A stretch of DNA of 64,000 nt from an uncultured Lachnospiraceae bacterium (GTDB taxonomy: Bacteria; Bacillota; Clostridia; Lachnospirales; Lachnospiraceae): NCBI GenBank assembly GCA_947628225.1, contig CANQYY010000010.1, positions 28,723 to 92,722 on the forward strand. The letters are read 5' to 3'. The translations under genes were made by a program, and so were the position numbers. Positions within the stretch are counted from its first letter, which is position 1; every line of letters begins with the position of its first letter. The notes below the pieces were generated by a model. That model was not told the DNA's origin, made no database searches, and saw nothing but the letters and a program-made list of their open reading frames with translations. Shown here in pieces: positions 8,265-16,898 of this stretch.

Positions 8265-8385
8265 GCTTTTCAGTGTTGCCATGAGGCATTTAAGGGGAAG
8301 TTCGGTGAGAATCCGTCGCAACCGCCATTACCGTATTTCAAAGGAGTTTCTTTGATAAGTCGGAATACCTGCTGAAAGGCAAGGT
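8265..8385 (+). ncRNA. Cobalamin (B12) riboswitch aptamer
   Basis: Conserved aptamer elements occur in order: AAGGGGAAG at 8292, GGTGAGAATCC at 8304-8314, CGCAACCGCCATTACCGT at 8317-8334, and the B12-box-like AAGTCGGAATACCTGC at 8357-8372. Outer arms TTGCC (8276-8280) and GGCAA (8378-8382) can close the structure. The aptamer is followed by terminator-type hairpins and then by a small gene and a very large secreted protein gene, so cobalamin should switch their expression off. This 8183-8560 interval contains no convincing protein gene. Confidence 0.88.
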
Positions 8386-8407
8386 TAAAAAATCACTTTT
8401 GGGTAAG

Positions 8408-8467
8408 GAAGAGTGCAACCGTTTCATGTGAGTATTACCGGAGATGTTGCATTCTTCTGGTTTTTTT
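8408..8467 (+). terminator. Riboswitch expression-platform terminator 1
   Basis: Arm 8408-8419 pairs with 8446-8457 (12 bp including one G-T), followed by a seven-T run at 8461-8467. The 26-base loop contains CCG...CGG and may hold the loop that kisses the aptamer. Confidence 0.7.
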
Positions 8468-8486
8468 GGCTTGCAGAAAACTTGTT

Positions 8487-8526
8487 GCACATTTTTACTT
8501 GATAAGAGTAAGAATGTGCTTTTTTA
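8487..8526 (+). terminator. Second tandem terminator before the B12-regulated genes
   Basis: GCACATT...AGTAAGAATGTGC folds into a long hairpin (about 13 bp with a wobble) followed directly by a T-rich run at 8520-8525. It sits 20 bases after terminator 1 and 35 bases before the first gene. Its left arm lies inside GTTGCAC (8484-8490), which can also pair perfectly with 8413-8419 of terminator 1. Confidence 0.65.
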
Positions 8527-8560
8527 ATAGTATCTGTTAAAGTGCAGAAAAGAGGGAAGT

Positions 8561-8860
8561 ATGAATAAGTGGATGAAAGAAGAGTGTATTTGCTGTCTGC
8601 GGAAAAAATGGAAAGAAGTGGGACGGATGCCGAAAAAGTCCGATTTTGACAGAGGAACGGTAAATCGGATCAAGGGCTGTTTTGGCCCGTGGCCGAAAGC
8701 GTTGGAGGCGGCGGGGATCAAGAAGCCGAACCGGGAACGCATGGAAAGGAAACGGGAAAAGCGAGAACGGGCAAAGAGAAATCAAATCCGTTACCGGAAC
8801 TGTCACCCCAAAAAATCTGTAGAAGAAAAGGAGAAAGAAAATGAAGAAGAGATTATTTAG
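8561..8860 (+). CDS. Small HNH-repeat (homing-endonuclease-associated) protein
   Basis: 99 residues, very basic with an acidic tail. The core KKWKEVGRMPKKSDFD...GCFGPWPKALEAAG matches the short repeat found beside homing endonucleases and in small DNA-binding proteins (HNH_repeat type); one repeat copy is seen and no nuclease domain. It is the first gene behind the B12 riboswitch and its end overlaps the next gene by 20 bases, so the ribosome binding site of the surface protein gene lies inside it. It may be a DNA-binding regulator or a translation-coupling leader; its role is unknown. Confidence 0.65.
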   Translation: MNKWMKEECICCLRKKWKEVGRMPKKSDFDRGTVNRIKGCFGPWPKALEAAGIKKPNRERMERKREKRERAKRNQIRYRNCHPKKSVEEKEKENEEEII

Positions 8861-11800
8861 GCAGAGATTTTACTCCGTGCTGCTGAGCATTGCCCTGGTG
8901 TTATCTTTTATACCGGTAATGCCGGCGCAGGCAGCGAAAATTACCCCCTGGGACGGGGAGAGCAAGGAGGAGCCCGAGCAGATAGACGGCGTCTATCAGA
9001 TCGGCAATGGGGCGGAGCTTGCCTGGTTCGCCGCCTATATTAATGAGCAGTGTGAAAAAGATGAAGGGCTGGTACACGGCGATGCTGTATTGACAGAGGA
9101 TATTAATTTAGGCGGCTGCGAATGGACGCCAATCAGTAATGCATCCTACATCACAGATGCCTATGCCGGAACCTTTGACGGTCAGAATCACACGGTATCC
9201 GAGCTGGAAATCCATGCCACGGCGACCTCCTATGGTTTATTTGGCTCCGTTAATACGGGAACCATTAAAAATTTAAAGGTAAAGGGAACGGTAAACTCCA
9301 ACCATGTAGTAGGGGGGATTATCGGTAAACTCCAGACGGGAACCGTGGAAAATTGCTCCATGGAAGGAAGCGTTACCACCACCGGCACTGGTTCAAAAGG
9401 ATATGTCGGAGGAATCATAGGAATGGTAAATGCCGCCGGGGCAGTGGTAAAGGGCTGTTATAATGGCGCAGCGGTAACCGGCGCCTATGCGGGCGGAATT
9501 ATCGGTTATGACACAAAGGCCGCGGAAACCAGTTATTGTTATAACGCCGGAAATATTACCGGAACGAACCGGAGCGGCGGTATAGCCGGACAGCAAAATC
9601 TGGGCTCTATTTCCTATTGCTATAGTATTGGCACAAGCGTCAACGGAATCAGCGGTTTTAGCAACGCTGCGATTACAAACTGTTATTATCTTTCCGAGAA
9701 GACAGAGGATGATACCTCTCCTGCCGGAGGAACAGCGAAATATGAGGCAATAACGGATAAGGATTCCCTTTTGGAAAATTTAAATGCAGGAAGTGAAAAA
9801 CTATTTTGCGCCGATACGGAAAATAGGAATGAAGGGTTTCCGGTTCTGAACTGGCAGATGGTATCGGAAGTGATTTCTGTACCGGTGCGGAAAGTACAGA
9901 TTCTTGGCGACGCCAGGACGGGAAATACGCTGGCGGCGCAGGCGCTGGGAGAAAATGAGGAATCCGCCACCAATGTAAAATATCAGTGGGGGATTTCAGA
10001 AGACGGCGCCGCCTTTACTGACATTACGGGAGAAACCGGAAGTACGTTTACCATTCCGGACACCTCCGAATATGCAGGGCGCTACCTTCAGGTAAAGGCG
10101 GAAGGCGAGGAGCAGTCCGAAGCTGCGGCGGCTATCGGGCCAATTAGCAAATCAGACGCGCTGATAGCGAAAGAAAACCGTGAGCGGGTAAAGGAAACGA
10201 AGGGATTGCTTTCTCTGGACAACACCGTAATAAAAGAGGCAGGAGATTTAAAGCTGCCGAATACATTAAACGGCTGCGATATTATGTGGGAAAGCAGTAA
10301 TACGAATATAATCACTAATGCCGGAGTCGTCACATTACCGGATAAAAATATCGTAACGGTCACTTTGACGGCAAATATCCGTTGCGCCGGAGAAAGCGAT
10401 ACGAAAACATTTTCCGTGGATGTCTGGGCAAAAGATGTGGATCCCGATGTGTATCTGGGGAAAGTGCTTGACAGCCTGGAGTGGGACTTCAAGCTGCTGC
10501 AGCCCGTTTACGGAGAAGATACCAATATATTAGTGAAGTTTAAGAAGCTGTTGAGCAAAAAGGGATATGACGGGGTGAGGGTGACGATACAGTCAACCGA
10601 GGATGAAAGCCTGATCAGTAAAAACGGCAAAATCACATACCCGGTTATCCCGGAGGGAGGCAGCCTCGGAAACGGGAAACAGGTGCAGGTGTTCTTTGGG
10701 CTGACAGTAGGGGAAACAACGGTTACTTATCCTACTTCAAATATCTGGGCGCTGCTGGTTCCATGGGACACGGGAAATGTCGGGCAGGCGCTGGAGAAAG
10801 CCGCAGACGCCGCCCTGACAGAAGAGGTAATTTCCGGTGATAATGAAAATTTATCTTCGGTTGTAACGGATTTGACGCTTCCTTCCTATCTGGAAGGAGA
10901 TAAATACTCCTTTGGCTGGATTAGCTGGAGCTCCTCTGATGAGGCTCATCTTACTGTCAGTGATGAAAACCGAAAGGGCGGCGCCGACTCCCTGTATAAC
11001 CCCTATACAGGTAAAGTTTACCAGGATAAGGAGCCGCATACGGTAACCCTGACGGCAGCGATAAAAAATCCATCGACAGAGATTACCGTGAAGAGAAGCT
11101 ATGTAGTGACAATCCTTCCGGCATCAGAGGAAAAGCTGGAGCAGACCATGAGCACAATGTCCCGGATTCTGGATTGCTATACGGCAGATAAACTGAAAGA
11201 TTATACGACAAAGGAAAAATTGGATTTAAATGCGGTTAAGCATGATATTCAGCTTGTGATTCCGAGAGAGGTCGTGACAAAGGAGGAGCTTGCCGGGTTA
11301 GATTACGGAAATTACTGGGACTATTGGAATTATAAATTTACGGTATCAAGCTCAGATGAAGAAGTTATAGAAGTAAACGGATTCCGCGCGTATGTCTACC
11401 GGCCGTTGGGGGAGGATTCCTCCGCCGACAGACAGGTTACCCTGACGGTAAAAATGGAGAGTAAAACCAATCCGAATCTGTATGTCACAAAGGAAATTAC
11501 AGTGACGGCGGCGCACCTGACAAGAGGGGAAATCCGGGAGGCGCTTGCCCTGATGGATGCGGCAAAGACAGGCTATGCGGAGGGGCTGCTTGGCAGTAAC
11601 GCAGATACCTACAGCATTATTGATGATCTGACGCCATATAAAGAAATTGTGTGGAATAGCGATAAGTCGGGCGTAGAATATGTTTATTCCTATGCGGAGG
11701 AAAAAAATAACGGCATTATCGTAGATGAACTTTCCGGATGGGAAGAACAGGAGGATTGGCGGCTGTTCCACAGCAGCAATCGGGAGCTGCTATCGAATGA

Positions 11801-12824
11801 AACCCTGATTTTGAATGCAACACCGGCAGAAGACACCTTTGTGAAAATTAACAGTGTGCTGACAGATGAAATTTTTGGAAAATATTATACCAAATTTAAA
11901 GAAGACAAGAACTATGATCCGGAGGCGCTGGTAGAATTCAGACAGCTTTACAAGCAGCCGGTCAGCGCTTATGTGATGGCGGTAGGAAGCGGCAATTATA
12001 CCGACAGCTTTTCCGGCATGTCAAAGGAGGCAAAAGCCGGGGCATATGCGGCAAAGCTGAATCTATTTAAGCAGGAGCTTGACACACCGATTTCGGTAAG
12101 CTTTACCCTGCTTGGACGAAACGGGGAAACCATTATCGAAAAAACCAGAGAAACCTCCTTTACCAAGGGGGCAACGGTATTTGATGTGTTTCAGAAGGTG
12201 CTTTCGGAGAAGCAGATTCCGTATACTGCCAAAGGCAGCTATATTACCTCTGTTAATGGCCTCTCTGAATTTGCCGACGGAGATAATTCGGGGTGGATGT
12301 ATACGGTAGGCGGCGTGTTTGTCAATTCCTATATGAATGCGCAGGAGCTTTCCGGCGGGGAAGACATTGTAGTAAAATATGTTCTGGATTATACAAAAGA
12401 AAATACCGGGATTCCCAATCCGGATACTCCGGAGCAGCCGGGGCAGACCGGCAAACCAAAGCCGACGGTAACGCCGATACCGAATCCAAAGCCGGCAGTA
12501 ACGCCGGTACCGAACCCAAAGCCGACAGTAACACCGGACAATAAAAAGGAAAATAAGAAAAAACCGGCAGTAAAAAAGAAAAAAACAATTAAGAAATTAA
12601 AGCTGACCAGATATAAAAAGAAAACAAAAAAAATATATGGCAGGACGATAAAAAAGGCAAAAGTCGTTGTCCGGATCGGCAAAAAAAAGTACACGGTAAC
12701 TTCTGGCAAAAAAGGGAAATTTACGGTGAAGCTGAAAAAGAAGCTGAAAAAAAGGACAAAAATTAAAGTGACTGTGACAAAATCCGGTTACCGGAAAAAA
12801 ACAAAGACATTTAAGGTAAAATAA
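8841..12824 (+). CDS. Giant secreted DUF4430 (transcobalamin-like) surface protein under B12 riboswitch
   Basis: 1327 residues with a signal peptide (cleavage near AQA-AK). In order: GLUG-type repeats with VGGIIG/AGGIIGY motifs (about 110-290), an Ig-like domain (347-430), several degenerate bacterial Ig-like domains with WESSNTN- and WSSSDE-type motifs (453-890), a DUF4430 domain (about 1087-1184, with TVFDVFQ and GWMYTVGGVFVNS), a Pro-rich linker of repeated PNPKP units (1192-1235), and a strongly lysine-rich beta domain (1236-1327). DUF4430 resembles the substrate-binding domain of transcobalamin. The riboswitch and this domain together suggest cobalamin capture at the cell surface. No LPXTG motif is seen; the cationic tail may hold it to the wall. 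Confidence 0.8.
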   Translation: MKKRLFRQRFYSVLLSIALVLSFIPVMPAQAAKITPWDGESKEEPEQIDGVYQIGNGAELAWFAAYINEQCEKDEGLVHGDAVLTEDINLGGCEWTPISNASYITDAYAGTFDGQNHTVSELEIHATATSYGLFGSVNTGTIKNLKVKGTVNSNHVVGGIIGKLQTGTVENCSMEGSVTTTGTGSKGYVGGIIGMVNAAGAVVKGCYNGAAVTGAYAGGIIGYDTKAAETSYCYNAGNITGTNRSGGIAGQQNLGSISYCYSIGTSVNGISGFSNAAITNCYYLSEKTEDDTSPAGGTAKYEAITDKDSLLENLNAGSEKLFCADTENRNEGFPVLNWQMVSEVISVPVRKVQILGDARTGNTLAAQALGENEESATNVKYQWGISEDGAAFTDITGETGSTFTIPDTSEYAGRYLQVKAEGEEQSEAAAAIGPISKSDALIAKENRERVKETKGLLSLDNTVIKEAGDLKLPNTLNGCDIMWESSNTNIITNAGVVTLPDKNIVTVTLTANIRCAGESDTKTFSVDVWAKDVDPDVYLGKVLDSLEWDFKLLQPVYGEDTNILVKFKKLLSKKGYDGVRVTIQSTEDESLISKNGKITYPVIPEGGSLGNGKQVQVFFGLTVGETTVTYPTSNIWALLVPWDTGNVGQALEKAADAALTEEVISGDNENLSSVVTDLTLPSYLEGDKYSFGWISWSSSDEAHLTVSDENRKGGADSLYNPYTGKVYQDKEPHTVTLTAAIKNPSTEITVKRSYVVTILPASEEKLEQTMSTMSRILDCYTADKLKDYTTKEKLDLNAVKHDIQLVIPREVVTKEELAGLDYGNYWDYWNYKFTVSSSDEEVIEVNGFRAYVYRPLGEDSSADRQVTLTVKMESKTNPNLYVTKEITVTAAHLTRGEIREALALMDAAKTGYAEGLLGSNADTYSIIDDLTPYKEIVWNSDKSGVEYVYSYAEEKNNGIIVDELSGWEEQEDWRLFHSSNRELLSNETLILNATPAEDTFVKINSVLTDEIFGKYYTKFKEDKNYDPEALVEFRQLYKQPVSAYVMAVGSGNYTDSFSGMSKEAKAGAYAAKLNLFKQELDTPISVSFTLLGRNGETIIEKTRETSFTKGATVFDVFQKVLSEKQIPYTAKGSYITSVNGLSEFADGDNSGWMYTVGGVFVNSYMNAQELSGGEDIVVKYVLDYTKENTGIPNPDTPEQPGQTGKPKPTVTPIPNPKPAVTPVPNPKPTVTPDNKKENKKKPAVKKKKTIKKLKLTRYKKKTKKIYGRTIKKAKVVVRIGKKKYTVTSGKKGKFTVKLKKKLKKRTKIKVTVTKSGYRKKTKTFKVK

Positions 12825-12840
12825 AGAAAAAGGAGGAAAA

Positions 12841-12875
12841 ACCGCCGCCCTTTTAAGGGACGGCGGTCTTTTTTT
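12841..12875 (+). terminator. Intrinsic terminator after the DUF4430 gene
   Basis: ACCGCCG-CCCTT pairs with AAGGG-A-CGGCGGT (one bulged A) and is followed by an eight-T run at 12868-12875. It closes the B12-regulated unit. Confidence 0.88.
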
Positions 12876-12932
12876 GCCAATCCGGCTTTCTTCCATGCAC
12901 AAAAAGCATAAAAAAGCATTTAATATAAGTAT

Positions 12933-12961
12933 TTGTTATTTTCAAAAAGGAATGTTATAGT
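12933..12961 (+). promoter_or_regulatory. Promoter of the DUF3737-patB operon
   Basis: TTGTTA (12933-12938) and TATAGT (12956-12961) are separated by 17 bases, 55 bases before the DUF3737 start. Confidence 0.6.
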
Positions 12962-13016
12962 AATGTTAGAAACCTATTTATTATATATAGTAAACCGGAA
13001 ATGGAAGTGATAGGGA

Positions 13017-13952
13017 ATGGATACCAATCAGGAGATAAAAAAAGAAATCAGGCAACAGACGTTAACGGGCGAGAGAGCGTTATTTCAGGGAGAGAACTTA
13101 CGGATTACAGACTGCGTTTTTATGGATGGCGAGTCGCCGTTAAAGGAAAGCCGGGATATTGAGCTGAACGGCAGTTTGTTCCGCTGGAAATATCCTCTCT
13201 GGTACAGCAGCAATATTGTAGCCAAAAACTGTACCTGGTTTGAAACGGCGCGCGCCGGGGTATGGTACACAGACAATATTGAGGTAGAGGATGCGGTAAT
13301 CGAGGCGCCCAAAAATTTCCGCCGCTGCCGGGGAGTGGCGCTGAAAAATGTTTCCTTCCCGAATGCCGCGGAAACATTGTGGAATTGTGAAAATGTCAGG
13401 ATAAAAAATGTAGTGGCAAAGGGAGATTATTTTGCCATGAATTGTCAGGATATGGAGCTGGACGGCTTTACGCTGACGGGTAACTATTGCTTTGACGGAG
13501 CTAAAAATGTAGAGATAAGAAATGCCAGGCTGTTGTCCAAGGATGCGTTTTGGAACACGGAAAATGTTACCGTGTACGACTCTTTTATTTCTGGCGAATA
13601 TTTGGGGTGGAATGCGAAGAATCTGACGCTGATCAACTGTACCGTGGAGAGTCTGCAGGGGATGTGTTATATTGATAATCTGGTGATGAAGGACTGTAAA
13701 CTGATTAACACAACGCTTGCCTTTGAGTACTCCTCCGTAGATGTACAGATAGACGGTAAGATTGACAGCGTGATGAATCCCGCCAGTGGAATTATTCGCG
13801 CAGAATATATTGACAGCCTGATCATGGAAAAAGATAAAATTGATCCCCAAAAGACAAAAATCATATGTAAAAACCAGTCGGTAAAGGGGAAAAGGGAATT
13901 TTCCATCCTTACGAATCTGCCATTGAAGCCATGTGCCTGCAAGACGCCATAG
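13017..13952 (+). CDS. DUF3737 parallel beta-helix protein
   Basis: 311 residues without signal peptide or membrane segment. Repeating turns of the form C-x-N/D-[aromatic]-[hydrophobic] (for example NIVAKNCTWFE, NVRIKNVVAKG, NVEIRNARLLS, NLTLINCTVES) indicate a right-handed parallel beta helix, and the whole matches DUF3737, a widespread cytoplasmic family in gut Firmicutes with no settled function. It leads a run with a secreted cyclophilin-like protein and PatB. Its relation to them is not obvious from sequence. Confidence 0.8.
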   Translation: MDTNQEIKKEIRQQTLTGERALFQGENLRITDCVFMDGESPLKESRDIELNGSLFRWKYPLWYSSNIVAKNCTWFETARAGVWYTDNIEVEDAVIEAPKNFRRCRGVALKNVSFPNAAETLWNCENVRIKNVVAKGDYFAMNCQDMELDGFTLTGNYCFDGAKNVEIRNARLLSKDAFWNTENVTVYDSFISGEYLGWNAKNLTLINCTVESLQGMCYIDNLVMKDCKLINTTLAFEYSSVDVQIDGKIDSVMNPASGIIRAEYIDSLIMEKDKIDPQKTKIICKNQSVKGKREFSILTNLPLKPCACKTP

Positions 13953-13967
13953 ACAGGGGGAGAAAAA

Positions 13968-14738
13968 ATGAAACGATTAACAGGACGTAAAAGAAAAAGC
14001 CTTTTCGTGGCGTTGCTCCTCGTTGTCAGTCTGACGCAAATTCCCGTTCCAACAACAGGGGCGCGGGCAAAAACAAAGCTGTCTGTGACCGTGAGGGTTG
14101 ACAAAAGAAAGGTAAATAAAAAAACAGTAACGATGAAAAAGGGAAGCAGTAAAAAAATCAAATTATCTGTGGCGCCAAAGCAGTCAAAACCTAAGATAAA
14201 GTACCGGTCAGACAAAAAAAGACTGGTATCCGTCAGCAGGTCGGGAAAACTAAAAGCGAAAAAGGCGGGGACGGCAAAAATAACCATTACCGTTTCCGGA
14301 AATAACCTTCCAAAAACAAAACGGTGGTTTAAGGTAAAGGTTCCCAGCCAGAGTCTTTCTCATAAAAAGGAAGACGCTTCCGTGGCCGGTATTTCCTGCA
14401 CCCTTACGGTAAAGGGACAGAAATTTAAGGCGGTATTTTATAATAACAGGACGGCAGATGCACTATTAAAAAAAATGCCGATGACACTTACTATGAGCGA
14501 GCTGAATGGGAACGAGAAGTATCATTATTTTGATGCAGATTTTCCGACAAAGGAAAAATCGCCGGGGAAAATATCGGCGGGCGATATTATGCTGTACGGC
14601 TCGGATTGTCTGGTGACATTTTACAAGTCCCATAACACCTCCTATCCGTATACATCCGTGGGGAAGATTAAAGACGCCGCCGGCTTTGCCAAAGCCGTGG
14701 GAAGCGGCAGGGTGACAATTACATTCAGGAAGGGGTAA
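13968..14738 (+). CDS. Secreted Ig-like plus cyclophilin-like protein
   Basis: 256 residues with a signal peptide (basic start, LFVALLLVVSLTQIPV core). Residues about 35-125 form a very lysine-rich Big_2-type Ig-like domain (KKAGTAKITITV motif). Residues about 140-256 match the bacterial cyclophilin-like domain (TADALLKKMPMTLTM, NGNEKYHYF, AGDIMLYGSDCLVTFY). True prolyl isomerase residues are not evident in this subfamily, and binding roles have been suggested. It sits 15 bases after DUF3737 and 3 bases before patB. Confidence 0.75.
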   Translation: MKRLTGRKRKSLFVALLLVVSLTQIPVPTTGARAKTKLSVTVRVDKRKVNKKTVTMKKGSSKKIKLSVAPKQSKPKIKYRSDKKRLVSVSRSGKLKAKKAGTAKITITVSGNNLPKTKRWFKVKVPSQSLSHKKEDASVAGISCTLTVKGQKFKAVFYNNRTADALLKKMPMTLTMSELNGNEKYHYFDADFPTKEKSPGKISAGDIMLYGSDCLVTFYKSHNTSYPYTSVGKIKDAAGFAKAVGSGRVTITFRKG

Positions 14739-14741
14739 GCG

Positions 14742-15911
14742 ATGGATTATGATTTTGACAGGAAAATAAACAGGGCGGATAGCAATTCCCTGAAATGGGA
14801 TGTTTCGGCGGGCGAATTGCCAATGTGGGTAGCGGACATGGATTTTATGACAGCGCCGGAAATCCGGGAAGCCATTTGTGCCAGGGCAGAGCAGGGGGTG
14901 TTTGGCTATACGATTCTATCCGATGCCTGGTATAAGGCGTATCAGTCCTGGTGGCAGCAGTATCATGGGTTCCGGATAGAAAAGAAATGGCTGATTTTTT
15001 GTACCGGAGTAGTTCCGGCAATTTCCAGCGCAGTAAGAAAATTCACGACACCGGGTGAAAATGTGCTGGTGCAGACGCCGGTCTATAACATCTTTTTTAA
15101 CTCCATTATAAATAATGGAAGAAACGTGGCGGAGAGCCCGCTTGTCTATAGAGATGGAGCGTATTCCATAGACTTTGACAGGCTCGAGCAGGATTTATCG
15201 AACCCGCAGACAACGATGATGATTTTGTGTAATCCCCACAATCCGGTGGGAAAGATTTGGGAAAAGGAAACACTGGCGAAGATTGGCGAACTATGCGCCA
15301 GACACCATGTAATGGTGCTTTCCGACGAAATCCATTGTGATCTGACGGCGCCGGGGAAGGAATATACTCCTTTTGCGCTGGCATCGGAAACATGCAGGGA
15401 GATCAGCATAACTGCCATTGCACCGACCAAGGCGTTTAATCTGGCGGGAATCCAGACAGCGGCGGTTGTCGTGCCGGATAAGGCGCTGCGGCATAAAATG
15501 TGGCGGGCGCTTAACACAGATGAGGTGGCGGAGCCAAACGCCTTTGCCGTGGATGCGGCAGTGGCGGCGTTTACCAAAGGAAAACCGTGGCTGGACAGGC
15601 TGCGGGAGTATCTTCAGGGAAACAGGGAATTTGTCAGACAATATATAGAAAACGAACTGCCCCGGCTCTCCGTTGTACCATCGGACGCCACCTATTTATT
15701 GTGGATCGACTGCAGCAGGCTGGCGGGTTCCTCTTCCGAATTTGCTGATTTTCTCAGAAAAACCACCGGACTGTATCTTTGCGAGGGAAATCAGTACGGC
15801 GGCAATGGAAACCGGTTTGTGCGCATGAATATTGCATGTCCGAGAGAACTTGTACAGGATGGCATGGAGAGGTTAAAGCAGGGAGTAAGCCTGATTGCTT
15901 ACTCCCTCTGA
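14742..15911 (+). CDS. patB: PatB/MalY-type cystathionine beta-lyase, PLP-dependent
   Basis: 389 residues, fold-type I PLP enzyme. It opens with MDYDFDRKINRADSNSLKWD and PMWVADMDF, typical for PatB/MalY C-S lyases. The Schiff-base lysine is in APTKAFNLAG (near residue 230); LCNPHNPVGK and SDEIHCDL contact the cofactor. Such enzymes cleave cystathionine to homocysteine, pyruvate and ammonia, and often release sulfide from cysteine. It is last in its operon. Its C-terminal codons are part of a perfect hairpin. Confidence 0.88.
   Translation: MDYDFDRKINRADSNSLKWDVSAGELPMWVADMDFMTAPEIREAICARAEQGVFGYTILSDAWYKAYQSWWQQYHGFRIEKKWLIFCTGVVPAISSAVRKFTTPGENVLVQTPVYNIFFNSIINNGRNVAESPLVYRDGAYSIDFDRLEQDLSNPQTTMMILCNPHNPVGKIWEKETLAKIGELCARHHVMVLSDEIHCDLTAPGKEYTPFALASETCREISITAIAPTKAFNLAGIQTAAVVVPDKALRHKMWRALNTDEVAEPNAFAVDAAVAAFTKGKPWLDRLREYLQGNREFVRQYIENELPRLSVVPSDATYLLWIDCSRLAGSSSEFADFLRKTTGLYLCEGNQYGGNGNRFVRMNIACPRELVQDGMERLKQGVSLIAYSL
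15880..15907. terminator. Hairpin overlapping the patB stop, between convergent genes
   Basis: An 11-bp perfect stem (15880-15890 with 15897-15907) and a 6-base loop cover the last codons of patB. The partner gene on the minus strand ends at 15942. There is no long T-run on the plus strand. Confidence 0.5.
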
Positions 15912-15941
15912 TTTGATAGCGCTGCCGTCTGCCCCGGTTCT

Positions 15942-16886
15942 TTATGACCAGAGGTGCAGTGTATAGCTATCCCAGTACATTTCTTTCTTCCAATGGAAAT
16001 CCCCCAGTTCGCCTTTTACTTTCCCATCCAGCTTCAGTTCCTTCACCAGTGAGAGGGAATCGCTGCGGTTTCCTGTCAGAGTTGTCAGAAGCGCTGCCGC
16101 TTTATTTTTTACTTTGTCCGGAAAGAAGTCTTTATCCTTATCCTCTTCATATGAACTTTTTATATACAGCTCCTGAATCTTCTGGTCTTTCAGGAAAGCA
16201 ACGATGTCTGCCTCATATTCCTGCTCCAACACGATGCCATCCACAGCGCCGCCGCAGCAGATTACCTTGTTTACATATAGCTGATTGGCAAGGAAGGTAT
16301 CTGCCAGTCCAAAATAACGCTCCGGCCCAAAAGCCATAATATCCGGCACACGGATTTCAATCTCGTAATCGCTCTCCTTCTCCTCATCATAATCAGAAGA
16401 AATCTTGTAGCCCTGTTTTGTCATGATGTTCCAATATGCGCCCTTGCAATTTTGCAGTTCTTTTAGGCCAAGCGCTGCCATGCGGTTACAAAATTCTTTT
16501 TCCTCCTGTTCAGAAGTAAAGGTAATGGAGGCGGATAACTCCCTCATTTTTTCCTTTTTGGGATCCATTCCCTTCTGCGCGTTCCGCAGCCATTTTTTTG
16601 GCGACGCCGTTTTTTCATCTGCGCTCTCTACCAGAATAGGTATCTTTTTTTCATCGCATATCTTCTCTATCTGGGTAAATAACTGCACGATCTTTTTGAT
16701 ATTATCTAACCGATAGGACCATTTGCCGCTATCTTCTCGGGGCAGTTCTGCCGCCATTTTCTGAAACTGCTCCGCCGTATCGATTCTGGCGCTATCTGAC
16801 ATATCAGCATAACGAAGGACACCCTCTGTCCCACAGCCTGTAAGCAAACCTATCATAAGACAGCATAGTATTATTTTCTTTATCAT
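15942..16886 (-). CDS. Lipoprotein of unknown function, end of gntR-ABC operon
   Basis: 314 residues. The signal MIKKIILCCLMIGLLTGC ends in a lipobox (LTGC), so the protein should be anchored to the outer face of the membrane. The mature part is rich in Lys, Asp and Glu and has no recognised domain. ATG at 16886 follows AGGGGG by 8 bases; a TTG at 16892 is also open. It lies 12 bases after the ABC permease gene, so it may be an accessory to that transporter, for example a sensor or substrate-contacting part; this is inference. Confidence 0.65.
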   Translation of the reverse strand: MIKKIILCCLMIGLLTGCGTEGVLRYADMSDSARIDTAEQFQKMAAELPREDSGKWSYRLDNIKKIVQLFTQIEKICDEKKIPILVESADEKTASPKKWLRNAQKGMDPKKEKMRELSASITFTSEQEEKEFCNRMAALGLKELQNCKGAYWNIMTKQGYKISSDYDEEKESDYEIEIRVPDIMAFGPERYFGLADTFLANQLYVNKVICCGGAVDGIVLEQEYEADIVAFLKDQKIQELYIKSSYEEDKDKDFFPDKVKNKAAALLTTLTGNRSDSLSLVKELKLDGKVKGELGDFHWKKEMYWDSYTLHLWS

Positions 16887-16898
16887 ATCCAATACCCC

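Noticed and set aside
12415..12545. Tandem repeat array of possible CRISPR type
   Set aside because: The repeated bases encode the PNPKP linker of the DUF4430 protein, in frame and without spacers.
13140..13850. Long open frame on the minus strand (236 codons)
   Set aside because: It lies antisense inside the DUF3737 gene, whose beta-helix repeats are clear, and it has no ribosome binding site or family-like sequence.
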